Assembly: GCA_036504155.1 (NCBI GenBank)
Contig: DASXVQ010000105.1
Location: 62,001-126,000, forward strand
Direction: 5' to 3'
DNA from: JACRCT01 sp036504155
GTDB taxonomy: Bacteria; Myxococcota; Myxococcia; Myxococcales; UBA5297
Length of the DNA: 64,000 nt
Part shown: positions 53,073-61,866 of the stretch, piece after piece
How positions within the stretch are numbered: the first letter of the stretch is position 1
How the letters are laid out: the number at the start of each line of letters is the position of its first letter
Program-made: the position numbers and the translations under genes
Notes under the pieces: model-generated
What the model was told of the DNA's origin: nothing
The model's input: the letters and a program-made list of their open reading frames with translations, nothing else
Databases searched by the model: none

Positions 53073-55033
53073 GGGTTACTCCGTTGCAGGGAATCGAAGC
53101 GGAGCGCCAGGTAGAAGGCGCGTCCGGGAAGGGGGTAGCCGTAGAGGTCCTGGTCGTAGGAGTCGAACAGGTTCTTGAGCTCGGCGTGCAGCGACAGGCC
53201 GACGTCGCGGTCCAGGACCACCGAGGCGCCGACGTCGAGGCGCGCGTGCCCGGCCAGCTGGTCCTGGTTGGTGCGGTTGAGGAACTGCTCGCTCTGCACG
53301 TCGACCTCGCCGTGCGCCTCCAGCCGCCACCACTCGAGGCCCAGGCGCGCGTGCAGCCGGTGGCGCGGGTGGTAGGGCAGCTCCTTGCCGTCGTAGAGCG
53401 CGAACTCCGGTCGAGACGGTTCGTGGACGCGGTGGACCGAGAAGCCGAGGGTGTAGGCCGCCGAGGCGAAGACCGGGCCCTTCTGGAAGAGCGCCTCGGC
53501 TTCGCCGCCCCACACCTCGGCGTGGCCGAGGCCGAGGTTGACCGGCCTGGCGAGGTGGGCTCCGCGCTCGTAGACGATGAGGTTCTCGTACTGGCCCCAG
53601 TAGCCGGCGATCGAGGCGGTCAACGGGCCCCAGCGCAGCTCGGGCCCGAGGTCGACGTACAGCCCGGTCTCGGGCTTGAGGGTGGGGTCGGCGAACAAGG
53701 TGCCCTGTTGGAGGTACAGCTCCCCGAACGATGGGGCTCGGAAGCTGCGCCCGGCATTGGCCTTGATGGAGACGTGCTCGCCGGCGGGGACGCCCAGGCC
53801 CAGCTTGGGGGAGAAGCCGTCTTGGCCGCCGACCCGCTCGTAGCGGAAGGCGGGGATCACCGTCAGGAACGAGAACGTGATCTCGTCGCACACGTAGGCG
53901 CCGAACGAGCCGCGGTCCCGGCTGCCGTGGAAGGAGCTCGAGAGCGACTCCCGGCCGCCGGTGAGCCCGACCTCGATGGCGTTGCGGCCCCACAGCTTGG
54001 AGACGGACACCTCGCCGAAGACGTGTGCCTCGTCCTGGGGCGAGCCGTCGCTGAAGGGGTTCCAGACGCGGAGGCGGCCGAGCCGCCCGATGAGCCGGGT
54101 CTCGACGCGCAGGCCCCAGGGAACGAAGAAGGCGAGCCGCCCCACGCCCAGCCCGCGGACGTCCTCCTGGTGATCGATGGTGCTCGGCTGCTGGGCCGTG
54201 CCCGGCAGGCCGCGGTCGCCGCCGTCGACTTCGATCAGCGCGCTGGCCTCGACCGCGCCCTCGTAGGCGAGGCGCGCCAGGGCGCCGCCCCGCCGGGCCT
54301 GGTTGTTCTCCCGCGCGTACCAGGTCTTGTCGTCGGGGGCGAACGTCGGGCGCAGCGCCACCGGGTATCCGAAGTCGCCCTCCGAGCCGCCGCCGAAGGC
54401 GGTCACCAGCGCCGAGGTGTGCTCGCCGGGGGCGAAGGAGACGCCGGTCGAGCCGGAGAAGGTCGAGAACGAGCCGTAGGAGAGCTCGCCGTACCACTCG
54501 CGCTCGCCGGCCTTGGCCGGGGCCTTGGTCGACAGCGAGACCGCCCCGCCCACCGCCCCGCCGCCGTAGCGGGCGCCGACCGCGCCGCGGATGACCGAGA
54601 CGCGGTCGACGAAGGCCACCGGGACGAGCGAGAGGTCGGCCCCACCGCCGGCCGCCGGGTTGAGCGGCACGCCGTCGAGGAGCACGGCCACCTGGTCGGA
54701 GGTCGAGCCACGCAGCGAGACCGTGGCCGGCTGGTTGAGGCCCATGTCGCGGACGACGGCGCCCGGCGCGGACTGGACGAGGTCGGCGGTGCGGCTCTGC
54801 TCCGCGGGCCGGCGCGGCAGGGAGGTGGCGAACGAGGTCGGATCCTTGGACTCGACCGGCGCTTCGGGGGCGGCGGGCTCGGGCTGGCCCTGCGAGTCCA
54901 CCGTGTCGAGCGGGCGATCCTCCGGCGCGGCCGCCGGCGCCGTCTGGGCGCGCGCGCTGGCGGCGGACAGCAGCGACGCCGCGACGAGCGCGAGGGCGCG
55001 ACCTGCCGGCGGGGCTCGAAGGCCGAAGATCAT
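53069..55033 (-). CDS. btuB: TonB-dependent outer-membrane receptor for vitamin B12
   Basis: A 654-residue outer-membrane receptor. A signal peptide (about 1-29) and a Pro/Glu-rich linker lead to a plug domain (about 75-180: TADLVQSAPGAVVRDMG, VSLRGSTSDQVAVLLDGVPL, RVSVIRGAVGARYGGGAVGG). A 22-strand-type beta-barrel follows, ending AFYLALRFDSL with an aromatic close to the C-terminus. It would bind cobalamin at the surface and import it with TonB energy. The riboswitch immediately upstream supports B12 rather than iron as ligand. The stop overlaps the next gene as ATGA. The barrel is slightly longer than E. coli BtuB, by family knowledge. Confidence 0.92.
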   Translation of the reverse strand: MIFGLRAPPAGRALALVAASLLSAASARAQTAPAAAPEDRPLDTVDSQGQPEPAAPEAPVESKDPTSFATSLPRRPAEQSRTADLVQSAPGAVVRDMGLNQPATVSLRGSTSDQVAVLLDGVPLNPAAGGGADLSLVPVAFVDRVSVIRGAVGARYGGGAVGGAVSLSTKAPAKAGEREWYGELSYGSFSTFSGSTGVSFAPGEHTSALVTAFGGGSEGDFGYPVALRPTFAPDDKTWYARENNQARRGGALARLAYEGAVEASALIEVDGGDRGLPGTAQQPSTIDHQEDVRGLGVGRLAFFVPWGLRVETRLIGRLGRLRVWNPFSDGSPQDEAHVFGEVSVSKLWGRNAIEVGLTGGRESLSSSFHGSRDRGSFGAYVCDEITFSFLTVIPAFRYERVGGQDGFSPKLGLGVPAGEHVSIKANAGRSFRAPSFGELYLQQGTLFADPTLKPETGLYVDLGPELRWGPLTASIAGYWGQYENLIVYERGAHLARPVNLGLGHAEVWGGEAEALFQKGPVFASAAYTLGFSVHRVHEPSRPEFALYDGKELPYHPRHRLHARLGLEWWRLEAHGEVDVQSEQFLNRTNQDQLAGHARLDVGASVVLDRDVGLSLHAELKNLFDSYDQDLYGYPLPGRAFYLALRFDSLQRSNP

Positions 55034-55072
55034 GATTCCCGGAAACCCCCTTCGCCGGAGGGTCAGGGCTAA

Positions 55073-55090
55073 CGGTTCCTATCGGAACCG
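55073..55090 (-). promoter_or_regulatory. btuB: Hairpin between riboswitch and btuB start
   Basis: A perfect 7-pair stem (CGGTTCC and its complement) with a 4-base loop lies at the 3' edge of the riboswitch, about 40 bases before the btuB ATG. It fits the regulatory hairpin whose loop pairs with the cobalamin-bound aptamer. No T run follows, which points to control of translation rather than termination. Confidence 0.6.
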
Positions 55091-55300
55091 GCCGCCGGGC
55101 AGGTTTCCTGGCTCCCGGGCCCCGCGCGAGGCGACAACCGCCTCCGCGGGAGTAGTCCTCCGGGCCTTCCCCGCGCCTGCGTCAGCGCGAGTGGCCGTTT
55201 TTGAAGGACGACATTGGGTACCCGGCTACAGTGGCGGGACCGCGACGGACTCTGACCGTCTTCCCTATTACCCCACGATTGGGCACCCGGCGGCGGGCAG
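55090..55300 (-). ncRNA. Cobalamin riboswitch
   Basis: Read on the minus strand this leader has the conserved blocks of the AdoCbl/B12 aptamer in order: GGTGCCC, then AATAGGGAA, AGTCC, GCGGTCCCGCCACTGTA, and the B12 box GAGCCAGGAAACCTGCC at 55098-55114. It lies directly upstream of the TonB receptor gene. On binding cobalamin it should lower expression of the whole uptake operon, so that transport genes are on when B12 is scarce. End positions are approximate. Confidence 0.95.
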
Positions 55301-55392
55301 GAAAATGAAGGAGCCGGCTTCGGGTGTCAAGGCCCGCTTCGGGTTGTCGGTTATCGTTGGGGAATTCGCGCGGCGCGCGTCGAGGAGCGTGG

Positions 55393-56685
55393 ATGGCCGA
55401 GGGCCAAGAGGTCGTCAGCTTCGCCCGCCGGGCCGCCGGCGGCGCCATCGACGCCGCCGCGGTGGCGGGGCTGGCCGCCCTGCTCTTCGCCATCCCCTGG
55501 AAGCTGGGCGGCTTCTCGATGCCCATGGTCGGGGCGCTGGCGGCGATCCTCGGCTGGCACATCGCGCCGCTCGCCGCGTTCGGGGTCACGCCGGGGATGC
55601 GCGCGGTGGGCCTGCGCATGGTGGGGCTCGACTCCGAGCGCCCGGACGCCATCGAGGTGGCCTTCCGCGAGCTGCTGGGCCGCGGGCTGCTCCCGGGCAC
55701 CTACCTCATCGTGGTGACCGGAGGGCTCGTCTCCACGCTGGTGGGCACCGGGGACTTCCGCGCGCCGGGCCGGTTCGGGCTGCTGCTGGTCTTCGCCAGC
55801 CTGGTCCTCGGGCTCGTCGCCGTCCTCGGGCACTTCCTGCCCCTGCTCCGGGAGGACCGGCGCAGCCTGGCGGACCTCTTCGGCCGCACCCGGGTGACGC
55901 GGCGCCGCGCGGCGGAGGCGCAGGAGCCGGAACCTGAGGACGAGGACGCCCGCCGCGAGGAGGCGGCGGGGCGGCGCCGCGGGCGGAAGATCTTCTGGGG
56001 CTTCGAGGCGTTCCTCGCCGTCGCCGCCCTGGCGGTGCCGCTGGCGCTGGGCCGGCCGGTGAAGGCGCACGCCTCGCAGCTCCTGGCCGAGCGGCTCATC
56101 CGCGAGCGCTCGGAGAAGCTCTTCGAGGCCAACCCGGGCGATCTGGAGATCGCCGACGAGGCCATCGACCGGCTGGAGAGGGCCGGGGACCTGGCCGGAG
56201 CGGCGCGGGCGCGCGAGAAGCACCGCCAGGCCGCCCAGGGGCTCGAGCGCGGCAGGGAGCTGAAGCTGCGCGAGAGCATCGCCAAGAACCCGGGCGACCA
56301 GGCCTCGGTCTTCGCGCTGGTGGAGCTGTTGCTGGAGCAGAAGCGCGAGGCCGAGGCGCGGCTGGCGGTGCTCGCCTACGTCGAGGCGGTGCACAGCGCC
56401 GCCGAGCGCGCCCGCTGCGGCGGCTGGATGCAGGAGCACGGTTTCGCCCAGGACGCCGTGACGCTCCTGAGCCGGGCCCTCGACGAGGGGGAGAACCAGC
56501 CCGAGGACTGGGCCTGGCTGGGCCTGTCGCTCAAGGCCCTGGGTCGCAACGCCGAGGCGCGCACGGCGCTCTCGCGGGCGCTCGCCCGCGGCGACGACTG
56601 GAGCGACGTCCGCAAGGCGCTCGACGAGCTGGGCGGCGCCGAAGGAGCGGCGCCGGCAGACGGTGGAGGTCGCCGGCCCGACTGA
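55393..56685 (+). CDS. RDD-domain membrane protein with TPR-like C-terminus
   Basis: A 430-residue protein. The first 170 residues form an RDD-type membrane domain: SFARRAAGGAIDAAAVAGLA at the start, the GMRAVGLRMVGLD loop, and RRSLADLFGRTRV at its end, with about four helices. A charged stretch and another membrane helix (about 200-220) follow. The rest (about 230-420) is helical and repeat-like (AAERARCGGWMQEHGFAQDA, LGLSLKALGRNAEARTALS), consistent with TPR-like units. RDD proteins include ion antiporters and unknowns; no function is assigned. ATG at 55393 has GAGGAG upstream. It is divergent from the B12 operon. Confidence 0.75.
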   Translation: MAEGQEVVSFARRAAGGAIDAAAVAGLAALLFAIPWKLGGFSMPMVGALAAILGWHIAPLAAFGVTPGMRAVGLRMVGLDSERPDAIEVAFRELLGRGLLPGTYLIVVTGGLVSTLVGTGDFRAPGRFGLLLVFASLVLGLVAVLGHFLPLLREDRRSLADLFGRTRVTRRRAAEAQEPEPEDEDARREEAAGRRRGRKIFWGFEAFLAVAALAVPLALGRPVKAHASQLLAERLIRERSEKLFEANPGDLEIADEAIDRLERAGDLAGAARAREKHRQAAQGLERGRELKLRESIAKNPGDQASVFALVELLLEQKREAEARLAVLAYVEAVHSAAERARCGGWMQEHGFAQDAVTLLSRALDEGENQPEDWAWLGLSLKALGRNAEARTALSRALARGDDWSDVRKALDELGGAEGAAPADGGGRRPD

Positions 56686-56708
56686 TCGCGGCCGGCCGGG
56701 ATCGCGGC

Positions 56709-57203
56709 TCAGCCCTCGTCGGGCGGCATGTCGTGGTCGCCGTGCGGAGGAGGCTCGAAGCCGCCGCCCGAGTCCACGTCGCCGGCCTCGCCCCCGCCCT
56801 GCCGCGCCAGCTCGGCTTCGATGACGGCCAGGAGCGTGCGCTCCTTGTCGTGGAAGCGGGCCTTGGAGGGGTCGTTCAGGGTGCGCTTGCAGCCGTTGGC
56901 GTAGAACTCGAGGTCGCCGCGGCTGGCGCCCGCGATGGGCAGGCCCTTGCTGCGCCCGTAGGGCGGGAAGATCGTCGGCATCGGCCCGGAGGAAGCGCTC
57001 GCGCTCGCGCTCGCGCGCGGGGCCGCGCCGGCACGGGGGGCCGCGGCCGCGTAGGCGGTCGAGGCGCCTTCGCCGCCGATGACGAGGTCGAGCTTGAGGA
57101 GGAAGCCCTCGCCGCTCCTGACGGCGGTGCCGACACGAACGGTCTCGACGCTGCCGTCGGGGCGGCGAACCTGGACGCTGACTGGGAGTTCGTTCTCGTT
57201 CAT
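56709..57203 (-). CDS. Hypothetical protein with low-complexity centre
   Basis: A 164-residue soluble protein. The N-terminal 45 residues form a beta-rich unit (VSVQVRRPDGSVETVRVG, FLLKLDLVIGG), the centre is Ala/Ser-rich (an ASASAS run encoded by a GCTCGC microsatellite at about 56997-57020), and the C-terminus holds GDLEFYANGCKRTLNDPSK and a helix (RTLLAVIEAELARQ) before an acidic tail. No family was recognised. ATG at 57203 was chosen; another ATG lies four codons upstream. It is convergent with the RDD gene and divergent from the pilin-like operon. Confidence 0.6.
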   Translation of the reverse strand: MNENELPVSVQVRRPDGSVETVRVGTAVRSGEGFLLKLDLVIGGEGASTAYAAAAPRAGAAPRASASASASSGPMPTIFPPYGRSKGLPIAGASRGDLEFYANGCKRTLNDPSKARFHDKERTLLAVIEAELARQGGGEAGDVDSGGGFEPPPHGDHDMPPDEG

Positions 57204-57353
57204 GGCCGCTCGCATCGCATCCTCGCCCATGCCCTGTCAACCGCCGCCGCGGGCTGCGCGAGCCCGGTTGATGCAAACCGTGTCGGCCGGCCGCCCATCC
57301 GACCGCCGGGCAGCCTCAGGCGGAGCCCTGTCCGCACCCGTCAGTGACAGCCA

Positions 57354-57370
57354 TCAATCGTCACGATTGA
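57354..57370. promoter_or_regulatory. Perfect palindrome, possible activator binding site
   Basis: TCAATCGT, one central base, then ACGATTGA: an 8+8 inverted repeat that is strikingly A/T-rich for this DNA. It is centred about 65 bases upstream of the GG of the sigma-54-like element, within the usual range for an enhancer-binding-protein site. Confidence 0.55.
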
Positions 57371-57417
57371 CAGGCTGCGACACCGTCCCCGCGCCGTCCT
57401 TCCCTCTAGCGGCCGAA

Positions 57418-57433
57418 TGGTATGCCGGCTGCA
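57418..57433 (+). promoter_or_regulatory. Candidate sigma-54 (-24/-12) promoter
   Basis: TGGTATGCCGGCTGCA fits the consensus TGGCAC-N5-TTGC with the invariant GG and GC exactly ten bases apart. It would give a leader of about 130 bases before the first gene of the pilin-like operon. Confidence 0.5.
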
Positions 57434-57572
57434 ATGGTCGGGGCAGAATAGGCGACGGGCCGGGTGGGAACCGCAGCGATGGGTGCGGGTGTAGCAACGG
57501 CAACAGTGGGCGTCCATTTGCCGGATGGCTGGTGACGGGACCTCGGTGGAAGCTGTCAGGCGGGAGGCTGCG

Positions 57573-58283
57573 ATGGGCCGACGAGAAAAGGGCCAGGCCG
57601 CAGTCGAGACGGCGCTCACGCTGCCGATGTTCCTCTTCACCTTCCTCGGCATCCTCCAGATCAGCCTCGCCTACCACGCCCGCCTCCTCACCGAGTACGC
57701 GGCGTTCAAGGCCGCCCGCGCCGGCAGCGTCTACCGCGCCGACTGCACGCGGATGAAGAAGGCCGCGCTGATGGCGCTGGTGCCCAGCATGTCCACCGGC
57801 GGCAAGCTCGGCTCCACCGACCTCAAGGGCCTGCTGCAGTCCACGGTGGAGGAGGTCAAGGACAACAAGTCGCGCAAGGGCGCCCCCATCGTCTGGATCG
57901 ACACCGAGCTCGAGAACACCGGCGAGGACTTCGACAAGCAGCTCGAGGCGGGCGACGACAAGGTCCAGCGCATCCGCGTCAGGGTCGCCTACTTCTTCGA
58001 GTACCGCATCCCCTTCGCCAACGCGATCATGGTCCGCTCGTGGCTGGCGACGCAGCGGAGCCTCTCCTGGTCGCTGTCGGGGCGGGACACGACGATGCTG
58101 GTGAAGAAGGCCAAGAACCCGGAGGCCAGGGGCGGCGTGAACGTGCAGCTGGTCGACCAGGTCGTGCAGAACGTCGAGGACCACAAGTCGTTCACCTCGC
58201 CCATCGTGGCCAGCTGGTCGATGCGGATGATGAGCGACCCGCTGCCGGACGCGAAGACGAGCGGGGAGTGGGACTGCAAGTAG
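57573..58283 (+). CDS. TadE-like pseudopilin
   Basis: A 236-residue protein. The N-terminus (MGRREKGQAAVETALTLP) has a short basic leader, a Gly before the predicted prepilin-peptidase cut, Glu at position +5 and a hydrophobic helix (about 15-33), as in TadE-like minor pilins. The rest is a periplasmic domain with ELENTGEDFDKQLEAGDD and few cysteines. It would be processed by a TadV-like peptidase and assembled in or under a Flp/Tad-type pilus. It is first in a run of six close or overlapping genes. ATG at 57573 has GGGAGG upstream. Confidence 0.75.
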   Translation: MGRREKGQAAVETALTLPMFLFTFLGILQISLAYHARLLTEYAAFKAARAGSVYRADCTRMKKAALMALVPSMSTGGKLGSTDLKGLLQSTVEEVKDNKSRKGAPIVWIDTELENTGEDFDKQLEAGDDKVQRIRVRVAYFFEYRIPFANAIMVRSWLATQRSLSWSLSGRDTTMLVKKAKNPEARGGVNVQLVDQVVQNVEDHKSFTSPIVASWSMRMMSDPLPDAKTSGEWDCK

Positions 58284-58322
58284 CGCGTTGAGGCGTTGTC
58301 GATTCGGAGAGGGAGAACCCCG

Positions 58323-59951
58323 TTGCGCCTAGCCAGCTCGCGAAGAAGGCTGCTTGAGCGCCTGCGTGACGAGAAGGGCCAGTCGCTGGCCCTGGCGGCG
58401 CTCTTGGTGCTGTTCACCTTCATGGCGGTGATGCTGACCTTCGCCATCGGCGACCGCACCCGCCAGAAGATCAAGATGCAGGCGCTGGCCGACTCCGCCG
58501 CCTACTCCGCCGCCGTCGCCGAGGCCCGCACCTTCAACTACTTCGCCTGGTCCAACCGCGCCCGGGTGGCCCACGACGTGGCCATCCTCTCGGTCTTCTC
58601 GCACATCAGCTACATCACCAACTTCGAATACATCATGTACCAGACGGGCGCGGCCTTTAAGAAGGACGGCCAGACCTACCTGGGCTACGCGCCCCTCTGC
58701 CCGGCCACCTACGGCCGGTTGTGCTGCAAGGTCGCGCAGGACAACTCCAAGCTGCGCGACGCCGGCGACGTCTACGACGGCAACAACTACCCCGGCGCCG
58801 GCTACATGAAGAACCTGCGCGAGGCCTGGGACCGGATGGTGGGCATGGCCGCCCAGATGCACTACGGCGGCATCGGCCAGATCAAGCAGACGCAGCAGAG
58901 CATCTACGACCAGCTCAAGGGCGAGCTGCAGGGCCAGGCGATGGCCAACCGCCTCGCCCAGACGGTCGACGGGCAGATCCAGGCCCCGTCCGGCGGCGCC
59001 GACAAGCAGAACATCAAGCACCTCGAGGACGCGGTGCTGAACATGGGGCCGAAGAAGGACAAGAAGGCCAACGACGACTGGAACGAGATCGAGTCGGCGA
59101 CGCGGCTGAACGACTTCGTCACCAACCGCAAGTGGATCGCCGTCGAGCCCAACTGGACCCTCGCCTACGTGATGGCCCTGGGCAAGGCCGCCAGCAATTG
59201 CTTCTTCATGCAGCCCTCGGTCAGCAACTGGGGCGGCAACGCCAAGACCGTCACCGAGGCGCCGGGCAGCGTCGGGGCGGTCAAGAGCGCCATCCACTCC
59301 GACCAGTCCGACGCCAAGAGCGGCTGGGCCGGGTCCAAGGGCTACGCCGCCGAGGACCACGCCTCGGTCACCGTCCAGGTGATCCTCTGCTACGACCCCT
59401 GCCCGTTCCCCGCCAGCGACACCAAGAGCGCCGAGGCCGGCGTCTTCGGCGACGCCGACGGCCAGTCCAAGCACTTCTGGCGCGACGGCGCCAAGAGCGA
59501 GAACGACGTCGGCAAGCACAAGTTCACCCCCAAGGACGAAGAGGGCATCTACATGAAGCACCCCCGGTACATCTGGGGCGACAACGGCGAGGACAAGGTC
59601 TGGTACCACCCGCACACGGTGGCGGTGGTCACCAAGGCCATGAGCTCGGGCAAGAAGCAGCCCTACGAGTTCGAGCTCAACATGCAGATCCCCCTGCCCA
59701 TGACCTACAAGACGCGCAACAACGCGGGGGACAGCCAGGCCGACATGAAGATGGCGGCCATCGGCGGCGGGCTCGTCTACTACCACAAGCCCAAGGACAG
59801 CGACGCCTGGAAGGAGACCCCCAGCTTCTGGAACCCCTACTGGCGCGCCAAGCTGCACCCGCTGACGAAGGAGGACTGGGACGGCGCGACGAAGTCGGAC
59901 CACTCGCCCTCGAACCAGGCGGGCGACTGGGCAGAGATGATCAACTACTAG
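58323..59951 (+). CDS. TadG-like protein with large periplasmic domain
   Basis: A 542-residue protein from TTG 58323, with GGAGAGGGAG a few bases upstream. A TTG at 58296 would add nine residues. The N-terminal part (RLRDEKGQSLALAALLVLF) resembles the TadG N-terminus: a basic leader, a G-Q junction and one membrane helix (about 27-48). The usual Glu at +5 is missing, as in TadG proteins that are not cleaved. The long outer region is rich in Asp, Lys, Trp and Tyr (SFWNPYWRAKLHPLTKEDW near the end), with Cys pairs such as CPATYGRLCC. It starts about 40 bases after the previous stop. Role in pilus assembly is inferred. Confidence 0.7.
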   Translation: MRLASSRRRLLERLRDEKGQSLALAALLVLFTFMAVMLTFAIGDRTRQKIKMQALADSAAYSAAVAEARTFNYFAWSNRARVAHDVAILSVFSHISYITNFEYIMYQTGAAFKKDGQTYLGYAPLCPATYGRLCCKVAQDNSKLRDAGDVYDGNNYPGAGYMKNLREAWDRMVGMAAQMHYGGIGQIKQTQQSIYDQLKGELQGQAMANRLAQTVDGQIQAPSGGADKQNIKHLEDAVLNMGPKKDKKANDDWNEIESATRLNDFVTNRKWIAVEPNWTLAYVMALGKAASNCFFMQPSVSNWGGNAKTVTEAPGSVGAVKSAIHSDQSDAKSGWAGSKGYAAEDHASVTVQVILCYDPCPFPASDTKSAEAGVFGDADGQSKHFWRDGAKSENDVGKHKFTPKDEEGIYMKHPRYIWGDNGEDKVWYHPHTVAVVTKAMSSGKKQPYEFELNMQIPLPMTYKTRNNAGDSQADMKMAAIGGGLVYYHKPKDSDAWKETPSFWNPYWRAKLHPLTKEDWDGATKSDHSPSNQAGDWAEMINY

Positions 59952-59962
59952 CGGAGCCTGGC

Positions 59963-60955
59963 ATGCGGCGGCATCTCAAGCGGCTGACCGAGAGCGGCGA
60001 GCGGGGCGGGGCGGCGGTGGAGTTCGCCCTGGTCACCATGCTCTGCGTGCCCATGGCCATGTACTCCATCTACGCCGGCGAGGCGTTCGTGGCCTCCATC
60101 AAGGCGCAGGAGGCCGAGATCTCCGCGGGCTGGGAGACCACCGCCTTCCTGCTGCACGACTACGAGGGCGGCGGCTCGGGCCCGCTGGCGCAGGTCGCCG
60201 AGGACGCGGCCAAGCGCGTCAAGGCCGACCTGCAGGACTTCGACTCCTTCGCCAAGGGCGCCCAGGTGGGCCTCCACGGCGTCTTCGGCCACGACACCTT
60301 CGACGAGCTCGAGTGCGAGACGCGCGGCCTGAAGGGCTTCGCGGCACCGCTGGCCGGCAACTTCCTGCACGCGGACGGCTGGGTGGGCTGCAAGGCGAAG
60401 GTCACCTTCGAGAACCGCCGCGCCCCCACCGACGCCCACAAGGAGTTCTTCCACGGCCAGCCGAAGATCATCGCCGACACCATCAAGGAGCTGAAGATGT
60501 GCGGCAGCGGCGACACGCTCAAGGGCTGCACGCCCGACGGCACCCGCGGCTTCGTCGTCTTCACCGACGACTGGGGCCTCGAGGACCCCGCCGCGGAGAA
60601 GGTCGGCGACTACGGCGGCGGCAACAAGAAGTACTGGACCGTCGGCGACACCATGTACCAGGCCACCGGCACCGGCGGGGCGCAGGGCATGCTCACCGGC
60701 GGCCTGAAGATCATCGCCACCGGCTTCGGCGACAAGGGCGACACGCCGAAGTTCAAGATGGGCTACCTCGACACCATCTGCACCACCCGGAGCTTCCCGT
60801 CGCACGGCGGCAGCATGACGGCGCACCTCTCCATCTGCCACGAGGTCGCCTCCACCGCGAACGGCAACACCGCCGACCTGTCGCAGAAGACCTACAGCAC
60901 GCGCGACCAGAAGAACTACATGGCGATGCCGGACCCGAACTGGAACGAGCAATGA
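59963..60955 (+). CDS. TadE/TadG-like pseudopilin
   Basis: A 330-residue protein. ESGERGGAAVEFALVTML at residues 9-26 is a pilin-like signal: a Gly junction, Glu at +5 and a hydrophobic helix. The periplasmic part has at least six cysteines (for example CETRGLKG, CKAKVTF, MCGSGDTLKGC, CTTRSFPS) that probably form disulfides. It follows the previous gene by 11 bases, and its stop overlaps the next start as ATGA. I cannot tell TadE from TadF-like proteins. It probably forms part of the same assembly as its neighbours. Confidence 0.7.
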   Translation: MRRHLKRLTESGERGGAAVEFALVTMLCVPMAMYSIYAGEAFVASIKAQEAEISAGWETTAFLLHDYEGGGSGPLAQVAEDAAKRVKADLQDFDSFAKGAQVGLHGVFGHDTFDELECETRGLKGFAAPLAGNFLHADGWVGCKAKVTFENRRAPTDAHKEFFHGQPKIIADTIKELKMCGSGDTLKGCTPDGTRGFVVFTDDWGLEDPAAEKVGDYGGGNKKYWTVGDTMYQATGTGGAQGMLTGGLKIIATGFGDKGDTPKFKMGYLDTICTTRSFPSHGGSMTAHLSICHEVASTANGNTADLSQKTYSTRDQKNYMAMPDPNWNEQ

Positions 60956-61866
60956 GAAGCGCGGGGATGCTCGCGCTCGGCCTGGCCGGCACCCTCCTCG
61001 CCTGCAACGGCGGCGAGCGGGGCAAGCCGCAGCCCGGTCCGCACGGCCCGAGCGTCTCCACCGCCCCCGCCGCCCCGGTCGCTCCGGTCGCTCCGGCGCA
61101 ACCTGCGCCCCAGGCGGCCGCTCCGGCAGCAGCCGCCACCCCGGCGACGGCCCCCGCCAGCGCCGAGGACGAGGCCGCCAAGCAGGGCCCGCAATCGCGC
61201 GCCCCGGTGATGGGCCAGGAGGAGCTGCGCCGCCGCTTCCCACCGTTCCCCAAGGCGCTGACCCCCATCGAGTCCATCGGCCAGCAGATGGTGGCGCACG
61301 GGCTGCCGATGACCATCGCCTACTTCGAGACCCGGGCGCGGCCCATCGAGGTGCTGGAGTACTACGCGCGGTACTTCTCCGAGAGGAGCTACTTCATCGC
61401 CGACCCGGAGGAGTCCCGCAAGCTCATGGGCCGGCCGGCGCTGTCCGCCACCGACCCGCGGGACAAGACCCAGCTGTCGGTGCTCGTCAACCCCAACGAG
61501 GAGGGCCAGCCCACCACCGTGATCCTGGCCATCGCCGACACGAGGCTGGAGGCCCTCGTCCCGCCGGAGGGCGAGCTGCCGCCCTACCCGGGCGCCTCCG
61601 CGCCGCTGAACGTCAAGAGCTCGGAGGTCGGCGGCGCCGCCACCACGGTGTTCTTCTCGACGACGGATCCGGCGGCGGCGGTGGCCGCCTTCTACCAGAA
61701 GAAGATGCCCGAGCTGGGCTACCAGGCTTCCGGCGACGGAGCGATCCTGCTCTTCAGCAAGGCGGACCGCCGCTGGCAGGTGAGGCTCGACTCGCAGAAG
61801 GGCACGACCGCAGTGACCGCCATCGGCATGACGCGGCAGATGGCGCGAGAGGAGGAGCAGCCATGA
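60952..61866 (+). CDS. Lipoprotein of the pilin-like operon
   Basis: A 304-residue lipoprotein (TLLAC lipobox, Cys18). An Ala/Pro linker (about 25-80) precedes a folded part from about 88. That part contains two halves of similar pattern: ARPIEVLEYYARYFSERSYF with its following strands, and DPAAAVAAFYQKKMPELGYQ with its following strands. They look like a duplicated alpha-beta unit. ATGA overlaps tie it to both neighbours. In Tad systems lipoproteins such as TadD help secretin or pilus assembly; this one lacks clear TPRs, so only a general envelope role in the operon is inferred. Confidence 0.7.
   Translation: MRSAGMLALGLAGTLLACNGGERGKPQPGPHGPSVSTAPAAPVAPVAPAQPAPQAAAPAAAATPATAPASAEDEAAKQGPQSRAPVMGQEELRRRFPPFPKALTPIESIGQQMVAHGLPMTIAYFETRARPIEVLEYYARYFSERSYFIADPEESRKLMGRPALSATDPRDKTQLSVLVNPNEEGQPTTVILAIADTRLEALVPPEGELPPYPGASAPLNVKSSEVGGAATTVFFSTTDPAAAVAAFYQKKMPELGYQASGDGAILLFSKADRRWQVRLDSQKGTTAVTAIGMTRQMAREEEQP

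Larger units (their letters stand above)
57204..57572. other. Divergent intergenic region with sigma-54-like promoter
   Basis: About 370 bases without a gene. It contains a perfect palindrome (57354-57370) and a sigma-54-type element (57418-57433), listed separately, and GGGAGG just before the start at 57573. A frame opening at 57525 continues into the first pilin-like gene, but its first 16 codons are not conserved-looking. Confidence 0.5.
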
